NCBI GenBank assembly: GCA_028871815.1
Contig: JAGWMJ010000011.1
Span: 1 to 64,000, forward strand
Source of the DNA: Armatimonadota bacterium
GTDB taxonomy: Bacteria > Armatimonadota > Chthonomonadetes > Chthonomonadales > Chthonomonadaceae
Reading direction: 5' to 3'
DNA: 64,000 nt
Both the position numbers and the translations under genes were made by a program. The notes beneath the pieces were generated by a model that saw only the letters and a list, made by a program, of their open reading frames with translations, was not told the origin of the DNA and ran no database searches. The number at the start of each line of letters is the position of its first letter. Position 1 is the first letter of the stretch. Below are positions 8,393 to 17,528 of this stretch, piece after piece.

Positions 8393-9046
8393 TCACAACG
8401 CTTTCAGTAACACCGCGCGCACCGGAGATGCCGTTGCGCCGCAGATGTTGAGCGGCAGCGCGACCAGCGTGTACTCCCCGGCCGGCGCCATTTGGAGGTC
8501 GACTTGCTCCAGAATCGCAATGCCGGCGCTGAACAACTTGTGATGGTTGGGCAACTCCTTGCTATCGGCCGGATCCACCGACGGCAGATCGATTCCGAGC
8601 AGTATAACTCCGCTCGCTGCCAATAGTGCCACGTGAGCCTCGTTAAGTGCAGCAAAGTGCTCCGGGAACCGGGTTCGGTCGGTCCACGAGCCCGTTCGCA
8701 CCAGCACACGCGGCGCCACGATGGCCTCAGGTGAGATCGGCGCGATCGAACCGTCACGAAGCACCGGCGCATCGATGACCACCGCAGGGCCAATGAATGC
8801 CGCGAGCGGTAGCTGCTCCACAGAGGCCGCTCCGCGCGCAAAATGGCTGGGTGCATCCACGTGCGCGCCGAGGTGGAGCGTCGTGGTGACCACGTCGAGG
8901 GAGATCGTGTCGCCACGTTCCAGCGAATGCGGCTCGGTGCGCTGGAACGGCGCATCGCCGGGCCACACCGCTGTGGCCGCAGAGATGGCCGGCGAGATGT
9001 CGACAATCCGGCCGTATGGATTCCTTCGCTCCGGCTCCGGCATCAC
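8393..9046 (-). CDS. kynB: Kynurenine formamidase (cyclase family)
   Basis: Hydrolyses N-formylkynurenine to kynurenine and formate in tryptophan breakdown. The protein has 217 residues, the usual length. The metal-binding cyclase motif HLGAHVDAPSH is present, with DISPAISAATAVWPGD near the N-terminus and GIDLPSVDP further on, all typical of KynB. The GTG start (9046) overlaps the kynU stop codon, and an ATG follows directly, so the two genes are coupled. kynA (tryptophan 2,3-dioxygenase) is not beside it. Confidence 0.9.
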   Translation of the reverse strand: MMPEPERRNPYGRIVDISPAISAATAVWPGDAPFQRTEPHSLERGDTISLDVVTTTLHLGAHVDAPSHFARGAASVEQLPLAAFIGPAVVIDAPVLRDGSIAPISPEAIVAPRVLVRTGSWTDRTRFPEHFAALNEAHVALLAASGVILLGIDLPSVDPADSKELPNHHKLFSAGIAILEQVDLQMAPAGEYTLVALPLNICGATASPVRAVLLKAL

Positions 9047-10272
9047 GATCCGGCGATCTCTGAAATGGCGGTGACGGCATCCCAGCAGTCACACCAGCCA
9101 TTGTAGAGCGGCGCCGGAGCAAGGCGGATGATGTCGGGCGGCCGGTAGTCCGGAACGATGCCCTTTTGAAGCAGCCGCCGGCAAATCTCTTGAGCGTGCT
9201 CGTGCCGAAGTGCAACATGGCCGCCCCGGCGCTCCGCGTCGCGCGGGGATGCCACAGTGAACCCCATGGCGCCGAGTTTGAGATCGGCGAGCGCAATCAG
9301 CCACTCGGTAAGCTCAACCGATTTGGCCCGCAACTCGTCTATCGGGGCGCCGTCGAACACTTCGAGCGCACCATCGAGCGCAGCCAGGCTCAAGACAGGG
9401 GGTGTACCCATTCCCATTGCGGCTGCTCCGGGCGCCGGCGACTGCACCGGTTTCATCTCAAACATCCGCTCTGGGTGAGAGCCGAACCAGCCGGCAAGCC
9501 CGGCGGAGCGCCCGAAGTGGCGGCGGTGCATAAAGACGCCGGACGGCGCTCCGGGACCGCCATTGAGATACTTGTAGCCGCACCAGATGGCGAAGTCCGG
9601 TCCCCAGGCGTGCAGCTGGTGTGGCACTGCGCCTACGGAGTGGGAAGCATCGAACCCGATGAGAATGCCCTGGGCGTGCGCGGCCTCAGTGAGTCTCGGT
9701 ATGCTGAGCAGCTGCCCGGTCGTGAAGATGGCTGCCGAGAGCACCGCAAGCACCACGGGACCCTGCATGGCCCGCACAATCGCCTCTTCTTCAACCAGTC
9801 CATCGGCGCCGGCTTTTACCCGGATGAGGTTGGTTTCCGGCGACAGGCCGTGCAAGCACAGTTGGCTTCGAAGCGCGTACGAATCGGAGGGAAAGCAGGT
9901 GTCATCCACCAGGATGCAGTCGCGGCCCGGCTTCGGCTGGAAGAATGTGGCGGCAAACTGGTGCAGTGCGACTGTGGTGGAGCTGCCGAGAGTCACCTCC
10001 CCGTGCTCGGCGCCCGTCAGCCGCTCCAGCCGGTCGACACATCGCGAAAACGCAGTCAGCCAGCCATCATCGTGAAACCAACCACCAACGGCGTTCTCAC
10101 GCCACATGGCGAGGGCGCGAAGCACGGCTGCCTCGGACGGCTGACTCAGCAGCCCCAGTGAGTTGCCGTCGAGGTAGATGGCGCCGGCCGGCCGCGCGAA
10201 CATGCTGCGCTGAAAAGCAAATCGATCGTTGCGATCCAGTTCCGCGGCCAGCTCGCGTGACAGTGAGTTCAC
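9043..10272 (-). CDS. kynU: Kynureninase
   Basis: A PLP enzyme that cleaves kynurenine to anthranilate and alanine. With the GTG at 10272 as start it has 409 residues, matching known kynureninases. Evidence includes YLDGNSLG, LGSSTTVALHQF (cofactor region), GFDASHSVGAVPH and CGYKYLNGGPG with the PLP lysine. The frame stays open to 10422, but that stretch lies in the remains of a sulfurtransferase gene, so the longer start is rejected. No good ribosome binding site is visible at 10272. First gene of the kynU-kynB pair. Confidence 0.92.
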   Translation of the reverse strand: MNSLSRELAAELDRNDRFAFQRSMFARPAGAIYLDGNSLGLLSQPSEAAVLRALAMWRENAVGGWFHDDGWLTAFSRCVDRLERLTGAEHGEVTLGSSTTVALHQFAATFFQPKPGRDCILVDDTCFPSDSYALRSQLCLHGLSPETNLIRVKAGADGLVEEEAIVRAMQGPVVLAVLSAAIFTTGQLLSIPRLTEAAHAQGILIGFDASHSVGAVPHQLHAWGPDFAIWCGYKYLNGGPGAPSGVFMHRRHFGRSAGLAGWFGSHPERMFEMKPVQSPAPGAAAMGMGTPPVLSLAALDGALEVFDGAPIDELRAKSVELTEWLIALADLKLGAMGFTVASPRDAERRGGHVALRHEHAQEICRRLLQKGIVPDYRPPDIIRLAPAPLYNGWCDCWDAVTAISEIAGS

Positions 10273-10363
10273 GCTGATCAGTTTAGCCAAAAAGTGGGCG
10301 CCCTGCGCCAGAAGTCGGCGGGGCGCCCGATGATCACGGTCACAAGGAGAGACCGAACTGCAG

Positions 10364-10665
10364 TTAGTGAGCCACTTCCTTCTCGATCGGCGCGCCGATA
10401 ATGGTGTGCACACCGTCGGCAAGCCGTCGTCGTTTCTTACGTTGGAGTAGCCGGGCAGATACTTGAGCGCAAACCGGGTGTGCGACGAGCGTTCGCCAAT
10501 ACGGCATCAGGTCACTGCATCCTTCCCGGGCGTTGTTTCGTGCGGCGCGTAGATTTCACGAAGTTCGCCGGCCGTCTCGTAAGCGTCGTCATCTCGAACC
10601 GCGCAAGCCCGGGGAATGCCGGCCGCGCCCGGTATCCGGATAGAATGCGGACTCCAGCTCATATG
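10364..10665 (-). pseudogene. Decayed sulfurtransferase (rhodanese-type) C-terminal fragment
   Basis: Reading the minus strand downward gives, in one frame, IPGAAGIPRACAVRDDD, then AGELREIYA, then a stop (TGA at 10507-10509), then CRIGERSSHT, FALKYLPGY and SNVRNDDG. A shift of frame between about 10422 and 10400 then gives TIIGAPIEKEVAH and a stop at 10364-10366. These pieces line up in order with the C-terminal rhodanese domain of thiosulfate/3-mercaptopyruvate sulfurtransferases, including the active-site region YCRIGERSSHT and the NVRNYDGSW region. The stop falls where Tyr precedes the catalytic Cys. The N-terminal domain is not recognisable. The gene is therefore broken by at least one stop and one frameshift. 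Confidence 0.85.
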
Positions 10666-10848
10666 CAAGCCGAACCGTAACGCCTCACCGTTGTCTTGGT
10701 TACTCGCATCGCTGCCGGCTTTTAGCCTTTTTGAGCCTGCTACCTGAACGCAGGTCGCCGATCTGCTCTATATATGACTTAGTTTATCACATTTGTCAAG
10801 TATATCGGTGTCGTTCCCTCCGTTACAGAATGGAAACGGCTGCCGGAG

Positions 10849-10854
10849 TACAAT
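10849..10854 (+). promoter_or_regulatory. Possible -10 element upstream of pepF
   Basis: TACAAT lies 40 bases before the pepF ATG. No -35 at good spacing is seen. An AT-rich stretch (10768-10805), unusual for this genome, lies just upstream and may help promoter activity. The rest of 10666-10894 holds no gene that I can support. Confidence 0.25.
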
Positions 10855-10894
10855 AGCTGTGCGGAATTACCACCCACACGGAGATATTGATTGC

Positions 10895-12691
10895 ATGACA
10901 GTTGCTGATTTACCCCGCTGGGATCTCACGCCGTTCTTTCCATCGCTGGATTCGTCGGAGTTTCGGCAGGCGCTGGATAGCGCCGAAGCCGAGATTCGCG
11001 CGATGCAGGTGCTTTTTGACAAGCACAACGTGCGCCGGCGCACCGAGTCCGAAGTGGATACGGCCTTGGTCACCGCTTGGGAGGATGTGACGACGGCGTT
11101 GAACGGTACGCTCGAAGAGGTGCACCTTCTCGAGGCGTACCTGGCATGCCTGGTAACCACGAACGCGAAGGACGAGATTGCGCAGTCATTCGAGTCCCGC
11201 CTGGAGACCGCTGCGCAGCCACTGCAGCAGCTGATGACCCGGTACACGGCGTGGTGCGGCACGACCGATATCGACGAGCTGCAGAAGCGGAGTCCGCTTG
11301 CGGCGCAGTACGGCTACCTGCTATCTCGCGCTCAACAGTTGGCCGGCCACCAGATGAGCGAAAGCGAGGAGGCGCTGGCGGTTGACTTGCGGTCATCGGG
11401 GCTGGCGGCATGGGGAGCGCTCCATGGCAAGATGTCTGCACTTCTTTCCGCGCCGGTAGATGCCGGCAAGGGCGTGGAGCAGCTGCCGTTGAGCGCAGTG
11501 CGTGCTTTGGCCGCCGATGCCGACCGCGCTGTGCGGCAGCGCGCCTGGGAAGCCGAGCAAGTGGCGTGGGAGAGCGTGAGTGTTCCGCTGGCGGCGGCTC
11601 TGAACGGGATCAAGGGTTGGCAGCAGACGCTGCGTGCCCGGCGCTCGTTCGGCAGCGACGTAGAGCCGACGCTGATTGCCAACGGCATCGACGCCATCAC
11701 TCTGGAGGCGATGCAGGCGGCATGCATCGAGTCGTTTCCCGATTTTCATCGCTACCTCAGGGCCAAGGCGAAGTGGCTCGGAGTTCCCGTCCTGGCGTGG
11801 TGGGATATTTCGGCTCCTGTGGGCAAGGAGGCGCGCATTTGGGGCTGGGCGGAAGCTTCCGAGTTTGTTGCATCCAGTTTCAACCGGTACAGCGCGCGAC
11901 TGGGCGATTTCGCTACTGCGGCATTTCGGGACGAATGGGTAGACGCGGGTCCCCGGCTTGGAAAGGAGGGTGGCGCCTACTGCATGGGGCTCTCACCCGG
12001 TGTGTCACGCGTGTTGATGAACTTTTCCGGATCGTTTACGGATGTCAGCACACTGGCCCATGAACTGGGCCATGCGTACCACAATCTGAACCTGGGCAAG
12101 CACGCGATCCTGCAGCGGCGCACGCCGAGTACGCTGGCCGAGACGGCGAGCATCTTCTGTGAGACGCTTACGTTTGACGGAGCGCTTCAGGGAGCCTCCA
12201 GCGACGACACGATTGTGCTTCTCGACACGGTGCTGCAGCGCAACCTGCAGGTGGTGGTTGATATCCACTCGCGGTTCCTGTTTGAGCGCGGAGTATTCCA
12301 GCGCCGTGCTCAGCGGAACTTGACGGTAACCGAGTTGTGCGATTTGATGACCGAGTGCCAGCGCGCAGCGTACGACTCGGCCGTAGATCCGCTGCACCCA
12401 TGGATGTGGGCCGTGAAGGGCCATTACTACGGGCCGACGTTCTACAACTACCCGTATACCTATGGCCTACTATTCGGACTCGGTCTCTACAGCCTGTATC
12501 GCAACTCTTCGGATACGTTCAAACCGCAGTATGACGACCTGCTGGCCAGTACCGGCACAGCCGATGCCGTATCGCTTGCCGCGCGGTTTGGTATCGATGT
12601 CACGTCCACTTCATTCTGGCGGGCGAGCCTCGACATCATTCGCGGCCAGATAGCCGAGTTCGAGTCGGCAGTGGCCGCGGCCGGAAAATAG
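10895..12691 (+). CDS. pepF: M3 family oligoendopeptidase
   Basis: A zinc metallopeptidase of the thimet/oligoendopeptidase F family, which hydrolyses short peptides in the cytoplasm. It has 598 residues from ATG 10895, which has GGAGAT 12 bases upstream. The zinc site LAHELGHAYHNL is present, with the third ligand region in TASIFCETLTFD. The N-terminal helical domain begins PRWDLTPFFPSLDS, as usual for PepF-like proteins. The open frame extends upstream to 10793, but the sequence there is not protein-like. It is monocistronic and convergent with the ABC permease gene. Confidence 0.92.
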   Translation: MTVADLPRWDLTPFFPSLDSSEFRQALDSAEAEIRAMQVLFDKHNVRRRTESEVDTALVTAWEDVTTALNGTLEEVHLLEAYLACLVTTNAKDEIAQSFESRLETAAQPLQQLMTRYTAWCGTTDIDELQKRSPLAAQYGYLLSRAQQLAGHQMSESEEALAVDLRSSGLAAWGALHGKMSALLSAPVDAGKGVEQLPLSAVRALAADADRAVRQRAWEAEQVAWESVSVPLAAALNGIKGWQQTLRARRSFGSDVEPTLIANGIDAITLEAMQAACIESFPDFHRYLRAKAKWLGVPVLAWWDISAPVGKEARIWGWAEASEFVASSFNRYSARLGDFATAAFRDEWVDAGPRLGKEGGAYCMGLSPGVSRVLMNFSGSFTDVSTLAHELGHAYHNLNLGKHAILQRRTPSTLAETASIFCETLTFDGALQGASSDDTIVLLDTVLQRNLQVVVDIHSRFLFERGVFQRRAQRNLTVTELCDLMTECQRAAYDSAVDPLHPWMWAVKGHYYGPTFYNYPYTYGLLFGLGLYSLYRNSSDTFKPQYDDLLASTGTADAVSLAARFGIDVTSTSFWRASLDIIRGQIAEFESAVAAAGK

Positions 12692-12827
12692 GGGCGCCCG
12701 ACGGCTGCGAGCTAACTCCCGGACGACCGATTGGTCGCATTGGTTTAAAAGTCGCATGGGCCCACTCGCGCTCACCGACACGTGGTGGTTCACGCAGGAA
12801 CGCCCGTGTAACCCCAACCAATAACTG

Positions 12828-14075
12828 CTATTCGTGCCTCAGCGCTTCGATGGGATCGAGCTTGGACGCGCGGTATGCCGGATAGATGCCGAAGAACATG
12901 CCGACGCCTGCGGAGAACACTAGCGCGCCAATTGCCAGGCTCGGCGGCACGTACATGGCGATGCCCTTTTCGCCCGACCTGGGGTTGGTGAGCGACGGTA
13001 TGAACTGCGTGGCGAAACCGATGAACCACGCTGCCGAACTGCCCAGCAATACTCCGGTCAGCCCGCCGGTACCCGACAACACCGCAGCCTCGATGAGGAA
13101 CTGAAGGAGAATATCGCGCCCGCGGGCGCCAACGGCCTTGCGGAGTCCGATTTCCCGCGTGCGCTCGGTCACGGAAACCAGCATGATATTCATAATGCCG
13201 ATGCCGCCCACAAGGAGCGCGAGTCCGGCGATGGAGCCCAACAGCATCGTGAAGATGGCGATAACCCGCCGGATGCTGTCGAGGATATTGTCCATGCTGT
13301 CCACGGTGAAGCCGGGCAGGTTATTGTATCGCAGCATCAACAGGCGCCAAACCTGATCCTTTGCGGCGTCCATCTGCTTCAAACTCACCGGTTCCGCATA
13401 GATGGCGCTGACGTTTTCGGTACCCAGCAGCCGCTTCTGGACCGTGCTTATGGGGATAAAAACCTGCAAATCGGCATCGCCGTTGAACGTGCGACCCTTC
13501 GGCTCCAGCACACCTACCACAGTGAGATAGATGCCGTTCACACTCAGGTCCTTGCCGATCGGGTCTTCCTTGAGAAAGAGCTTGTCTTTCACCTCCGAGC
13601 CGATGACGCACACCTTTGCCCACGTGCGCACATCCTGGTTAGAAATGAATCGCCCCTCTTGCACGACCGCGTTGCGCAGCTGCGCGTACTCGGCGCCTAC
13701 GCCATCGCCGGTGACATCGAGCTCGCGACCCTCGTACTCCGCCGATCCGCCGCCGGTAAGCTGCATTTCGGGCGATACCTGGCCGATAAGGTTGCACTGC
13801 TGTTGAATGGCAGCCACGTCCTCCATCGTAAGCCCGGTTATGCGCCGCGTCGTCTTTTTCAGGTCAGCTTTATCGGGGTTGTAAACAATTATGATGAGAT
13901 TGGAGCCGAGCTTCTGGAACTCGCCCGTGACGCGCGACATAGAGCCTTCCAGAATAGCCACCATCATAATAACAGCGGTCACGCCGATGATGACGCCCAG
14001 CATGGTGAGCGCTGAGCGCAGCTTGTTGGCCCTGAGGTTGTCGAGGGCCGTCAGGAAGGCATAGAAGTACTGCAT
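12828..14075 (-). CDS. MacB-like ABC transporter permease
   Basis: A protein of 415 residues. The first membrane segment is at residues 18-42 (LRSALTMLGVIIGVTAVIMMVAI, shortened), followed by a periplasmic MacB-type core domain to about residue 255. Three C-terminal membrane helices of the FtsX type follow, with GGIGIMNIMLVSVTERTREIGLRKAVGA, a region that couples to the ATPase. Proteins of this kind form the membrane part of tripartite or mechanotransmission ABC systems. It lies 12 bases after the adaptor gene, in the same operon. No ATP-binding subunit is encoded beside it, so an ATPase encoded elsewhere must serve it. Confidence 0.9.
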   Translation of the reverse strand: MQYFYAFLTALDNLRANKLRSALTMLGVIIGVTAVIMMVAILEGSMSRVTGEFQKLGSNLIIIVYNPDKADLKKTTRRITGLTMEDVAAIQQQCNLIGQVSPEMQLTGGGSAEYEGRELDVTGDGVGAEYAQLRNAVVQEGRFISNQDVRTWAKVCVIGSEVKDKLFLKEDPIGKDLSVNGIYLTVVGVLEPKGRTFNGDADLQVFIPISTVQKRLLGTENVSAIYAEPVSLKQMDAAKDQVWRLLMLRYNNLPGFTVDSMDNILDSIRRVIAIFTMLLGSIAGLALLVGGIGIMNIMLVSVTERTREIGLRKAVGARGRDILLQFLIEAAVLSGTGGLTGVLLGSSAAWFIGFATQFIPSLTNPRSGEKGIAMYVPPSLAIGALVFSAGVGMFFGIYPAYRASKLDPIEALRHE

Positions 14076-14087
14076 AGACCGCCTGCG

Positions 14088-15836
14088 TCAGCCTCCCATC
14101 TGGGCGTTGATGTCGAACGTTTTGCGCGGCGGACCGGTATACGGCGCAGGCACAACCTTGTCACCCGCCTTGAGGCCCGAGACGATCTCCGTATACTCAT
14201 CGCCGCGCAAGCCGGCCACCACGGGCACCGGCGTCGGCTTTTGCGTGGGCACGCCCTTCACGATCACGTTGCGCAGTACCTGGACCGTGGCATTCGCCCC
14301 GGTACCGGTGACACACTCGTTGGGCACCATCACCACACTGCGGCGGCGCGCCACTATAATCGAGCATCGTGCGCTCATTCCGGGCTTGAGGCGCCGATCC
14401 GCGTGATCCATCTGAATCTTGACCTCGAACCGTATCACCTGCTGTGTATTCGCCGCCGCGGTGGTTGATGCCGACGTGCCGGTATCGGAGCTACTGCCGA
14501 TAGCGGCCGGCGCTACCTTGAGCACGTGACCGGTGAAGATGACCCCGGGCGCCGCGTCGATGGTGACCTCGGCGAGCATTCCCCGGCGGACCTTAGCCAC
14601 ATCCACTTCGTTTATATCCACGGTGACGAGCATCTTTGCCAGGTCGGCAATCTCAAAAATCGCGGTGCCCGAGTTGAACGACTCGATACCGGACGTGACG
14701 AGTTCTCCGGCCTCGACGAAGCGCTTGGTCACTACGCCGGACATCGGCGCCAGAATGGTTGTATCGCGCTGGTTGACGAGCAGTCCCTGCAGCCCCTGCT
14801 GGATCTGCGCCGCATCCGCAACCGCGCCATTGATGGCGTCGGACTTCACACCGTTCTGTATCACCTGCGACCGTGCTGCCTCAAGTTGGGCCACGTCCTG
14901 CAGGTACGTAGCGCGGGCGCTTTCCAATGCAGCTACCTTTTGCTGGTTAAGCGGCGTGCTCCTGGCCTGGTTCAGTGCGGCACGCATCTGCCGTACCTGC
15001 TGCTGAGCGCCCGCAACCTGCGCCTCCGCGGTGGCAAGCTGAAGCGCGTTTGCCTGCCGCACCAGAGCCAGGTGCTGCGCCACATCCTGCAGATGCGATT
15101 GCGCCACCTGGTAATCGGTATCGGCCTGATCGACTGCCTGCGCCGATACAAACCCCTTGGCCAGCAACTGGTGCTGGCGCTGCATGTTCAGCCGGGCGTT
15201 GTCCCGCTGTGCCTTCGCCTGGTCCACCGCAACCTGTGCCGAGACCACTGCCTGCGGGTTGGTCGTCTCCTTCAGCAACTTCAGACTCTGCTCTTGCGCG
15301 TTCAGCACCTGCTGCTGGCTGGCAAGGTTGGCGGCAGCCGCCTGGATGCCGGCGGTGGTCAGCTTTGGCTGGACCGCCGACTCGATCTCGGCCTCTTTCA
15401 GGGCAGCAGCCGCTGCCCGCAGGTTCTGCTCCGCTTCATTGACGCCCGTGGTGGTAGCCGTGAGCTGAAACTGCATCGACTTGCGTGCCGACGCAATGCG
15501 CGCATCGGCACTCTCGAGCTGGGCGCGCTGGGCATTCACCTGCGTATCGATCTGCTGCGGATCGATGCGACCCAAAACCTGACCCTGAGCAACGCTCGCG
15601 CCCTCATCCACATACAGAACGGAGATACGGCCGGCCACGCGAGACTTGACGTCTACTTTGTGGAGTGGCTCAATGGTTCCTGTCTCCACGACCTTGATCG
15701 AAACGTTTCCGGTAGTGGCCGTGTCCGTCTGGATCGCCTTCGGCGTGGGATGAAGGAGGACTCGGGCTGCGAGAACGATCACGAGCACGAAAACCACGAA
15801 CGGCAAGGCGCAGAAGTAGAGCAGTTTTTTCTTCAT
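14088..15836 (-). CDS. HlyD/MacA-like periplasmic adaptor
   Basis: A membrane-fusion protein of 582 residues. An N-terminal anchor helix (residues 4-27) is followed by a lipoyl-like half motif (VKSRVAGRISVLYVDEGASVAQGQVLG, shortened), a very long Ala/Gln-rich coiled-coil hairpin (about residues 85-330), the second lipoyl half with APMSGVVTKRFVEAGE, and beta-barrel and membrane-proximal domains. It is longer than typical MacA (about 370) because the coiled coil is extended, which suggests it spans far across the envelope. The start at 15836 is placed where the membrane anchor begins; the frame is open to 16163 but overlaps the divergent gene. It is upstream of, and co-transcribed with, the permease. 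Confidence 0.88.
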   Translation of the reverse strand: MKKKLLYFCALPFVVFVLVIVLAARVLLHPTPKAIQTDTATTGNVSIKVVETGTIEPLHKVDVKSRVAGRISVLYVDEGASVAQGQVLGRIDPQQIDTQVNAQRAQLESADARIASARKSMQFQLTATTTGVNEAEQNLRAAAAALKEAEIESAVQPKLTTAGIQAAAANLASQQQVLNAQEQSLKLLKETTNPQAVVSAQVAVDQAKAQRDNARLNMQRQHQLLAKGFVSAQAVDQADTDYQVAQSHLQDVAQHLALVRQANALQLATAEAQVAGAQQQVRQMRAALNQARSTPLNQQKVAALESARATYLQDVAQLEAARSQVIQNGVKSDAINGAVADAAQIQQGLQGLLVNQRDTTILAPMSGVVTKRFVEAGELVTSGIESFNSGTAIFEIADLAKMLVTVDINEVDVAKVRRGMLAEVTIDAAPGVIFTGHVLKVAPAAIGSSSDTGTSASTTAAANTQQVIRFEVKIQMDHADRRLKPGMSARCSIIVARRRSVVMVPNECVTGTGANATVQVLRNVIVKGVPTQKPTPVPVVAGLRGDEYTEIVSGLKAGDKVVPAPYTGPPRKTFDINAQMGG

Positions 15837-15996
15837 TTGCAAGGGAACCCATACGAACAGGAATGCGGGGAGCGCACGGCGAACCGGTGCCGGGCACGCG
15901 GCCGACACCACTTGCCGGTAATACGCGAGGGACAGGTTGGCGGTTTCGCAGGTATGGCCCGCTGAGTACCGCAACCATTGGTAGAAAGTGCCATTT

Positions 15997-17484
15997 ATGA
16001 CCCAGCACGTGGTCGTTATCGGTCTCGATTGCGCCGCTCCCGACCTGGTCTTCCAGCAGTTCCGCTCCGGACTGCCGACACTGTCGCGGTTCATGGAGCG
16101 GGGTGTTTGGGGTGAGATGGAGAGCACCATTCCGCCGATAACCGTGCCGGCGTGGATGTGCATGATGACTGGACGCGACCCTGGCGAACTTGGGGTCTAC
16201 GGTTTCCGCAATCGTCGCGACCACAGCTACGACGGCCTCACGTTTGCCAGCAGCCGTATGATCGACGCACCGGCCCTTTGGGACATCCTCGGCGCCGGCG
16301 GACTGCAAACCATCACGCTTGGCACGCCGCTTACCTATCCGGTTCGGCCTATTGAGGGCCTCATGGTATCGGGGTTTCTCGCTCCAGACACGCAGTCCAA
16401 CTTCACCTGGCCGCCTTCGCTGCGAGATGAGATTCTGGGCGTCGCGCCCGATTACGCCCTGGATGTCCGCGACTTTCGAACGAACGATAAAGACCGGCTC
16501 CTTAGCGACGTTATCGCCATGACGCGGAGCCGGTTCCGCGTCGGCCGCCATCTTCTCGAACACCATCCCTGGAACCTGTTTGTGATGGTGGAGATTGGTT
16601 TGGACCGTATGCATCACGGTTTCTGGCGCTTCCACGATCCAGAGCACCGCGCGTTTGAGCCGGGCAATGCCCTTCAGCATGCCATCCGCGACTACTACCG
16701 CCTGCTGGATGGCGAGATCCGCGAACTCATTGACGGGCTGCCCTCCGATACGCTCGTGCTGGTTGTTTCGGACCACGGCGCCAAACGGCTGGAAGGGGGC
16801 TTATGCTTTAATGACTGGCTGATCGCGGAAGACTATCTGGTTCTGAAGAGCGCACCGGTTTGCCCCACTCGATTCGACCCCGAACTGGTGGATTGGAGCC
16901 GGACACGCGCCTGGGGTGATGGAGGGTACTACGGGCGGCTCTTCCTGAACATTGCGGGCCGTGAGCCGGCCGGTATTGTCCCACCGGAGGATGTGGAGGC
17001 GCTGAAGAATGAGCTGACGGCGAAGCTGGAGCGGCTCACCGATGAGCACGGCGCGCCGCTCGGCAGCCAGGTGTTCCAGCCACACGCCACCTACCGGACC
17101 GTGAAGGGCGTGGCGCCCGACCTGATCGTCTACTTCGGTGACCTCTCGTGGCGCTCGATCGGCTCAGTGGGCAACAGGTCAATCTGGACACATGACAACG
17201 ACACCGGCCCGGACGATGCCAATCACGCTCAACAGGGAATCTTTATGATGGCGGAACGCGGAGCGCTGCTGGAGCAGCGCTCCGGTACCACGACAACACA
17301 GCCAGAGCGCAAGGATATCTCGATCTACGATGTTGCCCCAACAGTTCTGGCGGCACTTGGCGTAGCGGCGCCCGCCGGTGTTGGCCGGCACGCGGTTGCC
17401 CAATCCGATGGCGGCGCATCGGCGTATACGGCGGAAGAGGAGGCCGAACTGGCCCGGCGACTCTCCGACCTCGGGTATTTGTAG
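15997..17484 (+). CDS. Alkaline-phosphatase superfamily / type I phosphodiesterase
   Basis: A protein of 495 residues. VVVIGLDCAAPDLV carries the first metal-binding Asp, and PPITVPAWMCMMTG carries the Thr nucleophile. LDRMHHGFW and VVSDHG supply the later His/Asp metal ligands, as in nucleotide pyrophosphatase/phosphodiesterase-like enzymes. There is no signal peptide, so it is probably cytoplasmic. The substrate is unknown; related proteins act on nucleotides, phospholipids or phosphonates. A GTG at 15988 is an alternative start three codons upstream. It is divergent from the efflux adaptor gene and precedes rnpB. Confidence 0.87.
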   Translation: MTQHVVVIGLDCAAPDLVFQQFRSGLPTLSRFMERGVWGEMESTIPPITVPAWMCMMTGRDPGELGVYGFRNRRDHSYDGLTFASSRMIDAPALWDILGAGGLQTITLGTPLTYPVRPIEGLMVSGFLAPDTQSNFTWPPSLRDEILGVAPDYALDVRDFRTNDKDRLLSDVIAMTRSRFRVGRHLLEHHPWNLFVMVEIGLDRMHHGFWRFHDPEHRAFEPGNALQHAIRDYYRLLDGEIRELIDGLPSDTLVLVVSDHGAKRLEGGLCFNDWLIAEDYLVLKSAPVCPTRFDPELVDWSRTRAWGDGGYYGRLFLNIAGREPAGIVPPEDVEALKNELTAKLERLTDEHGAPLGSQVFQPHATYRTVKGVAPDLIVYFGDLSWRSIGSVGNRSIWTHDNDTGPDDANHAQQGIFMMAERGALLEQRSGTTTTQPERKDISIYDVAPTVLAALGVAAPAGVGRHAVAQSDGGASAYTAEEEAELARRLSDLGYL

Positions 17485-17513
17485 CGGCGGCACCGGGAGC
17501 AAAAGCGCAAGGG

Positions 17514-17519
17514 TAGACT
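17514..17519 (+). promoter_or_regulatory. Candidate -10 element of rnpB
   Basis: GGTAGACT (hexamer TAGACT at 17514-17519) ends 9 bases before the first paired base of RNase P RNA, the right distance for a transcription start. It fits the GGTANACT form seen at other housekeeping starts in this window. No clear -35 is seen. Confidence 0.4.
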
Positions 17520-17528
17520 ATGGTGCTT

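Noticed and set aside
10273-10422. N-terminal 50-residue extension of kynureninase
   Set aside because: This part lies within the sulfurtransferase relic and beyond; known kynureninases start near the GTG at 10272.
14526-15965. A 479-codon plus-strand frame opposite the efflux adaptor
   Set aside because: It is antisense to a gene with a clear membrane anchor and coiled coil. Its Leu/Arg/His-rich composition is that of an antisense shadow.
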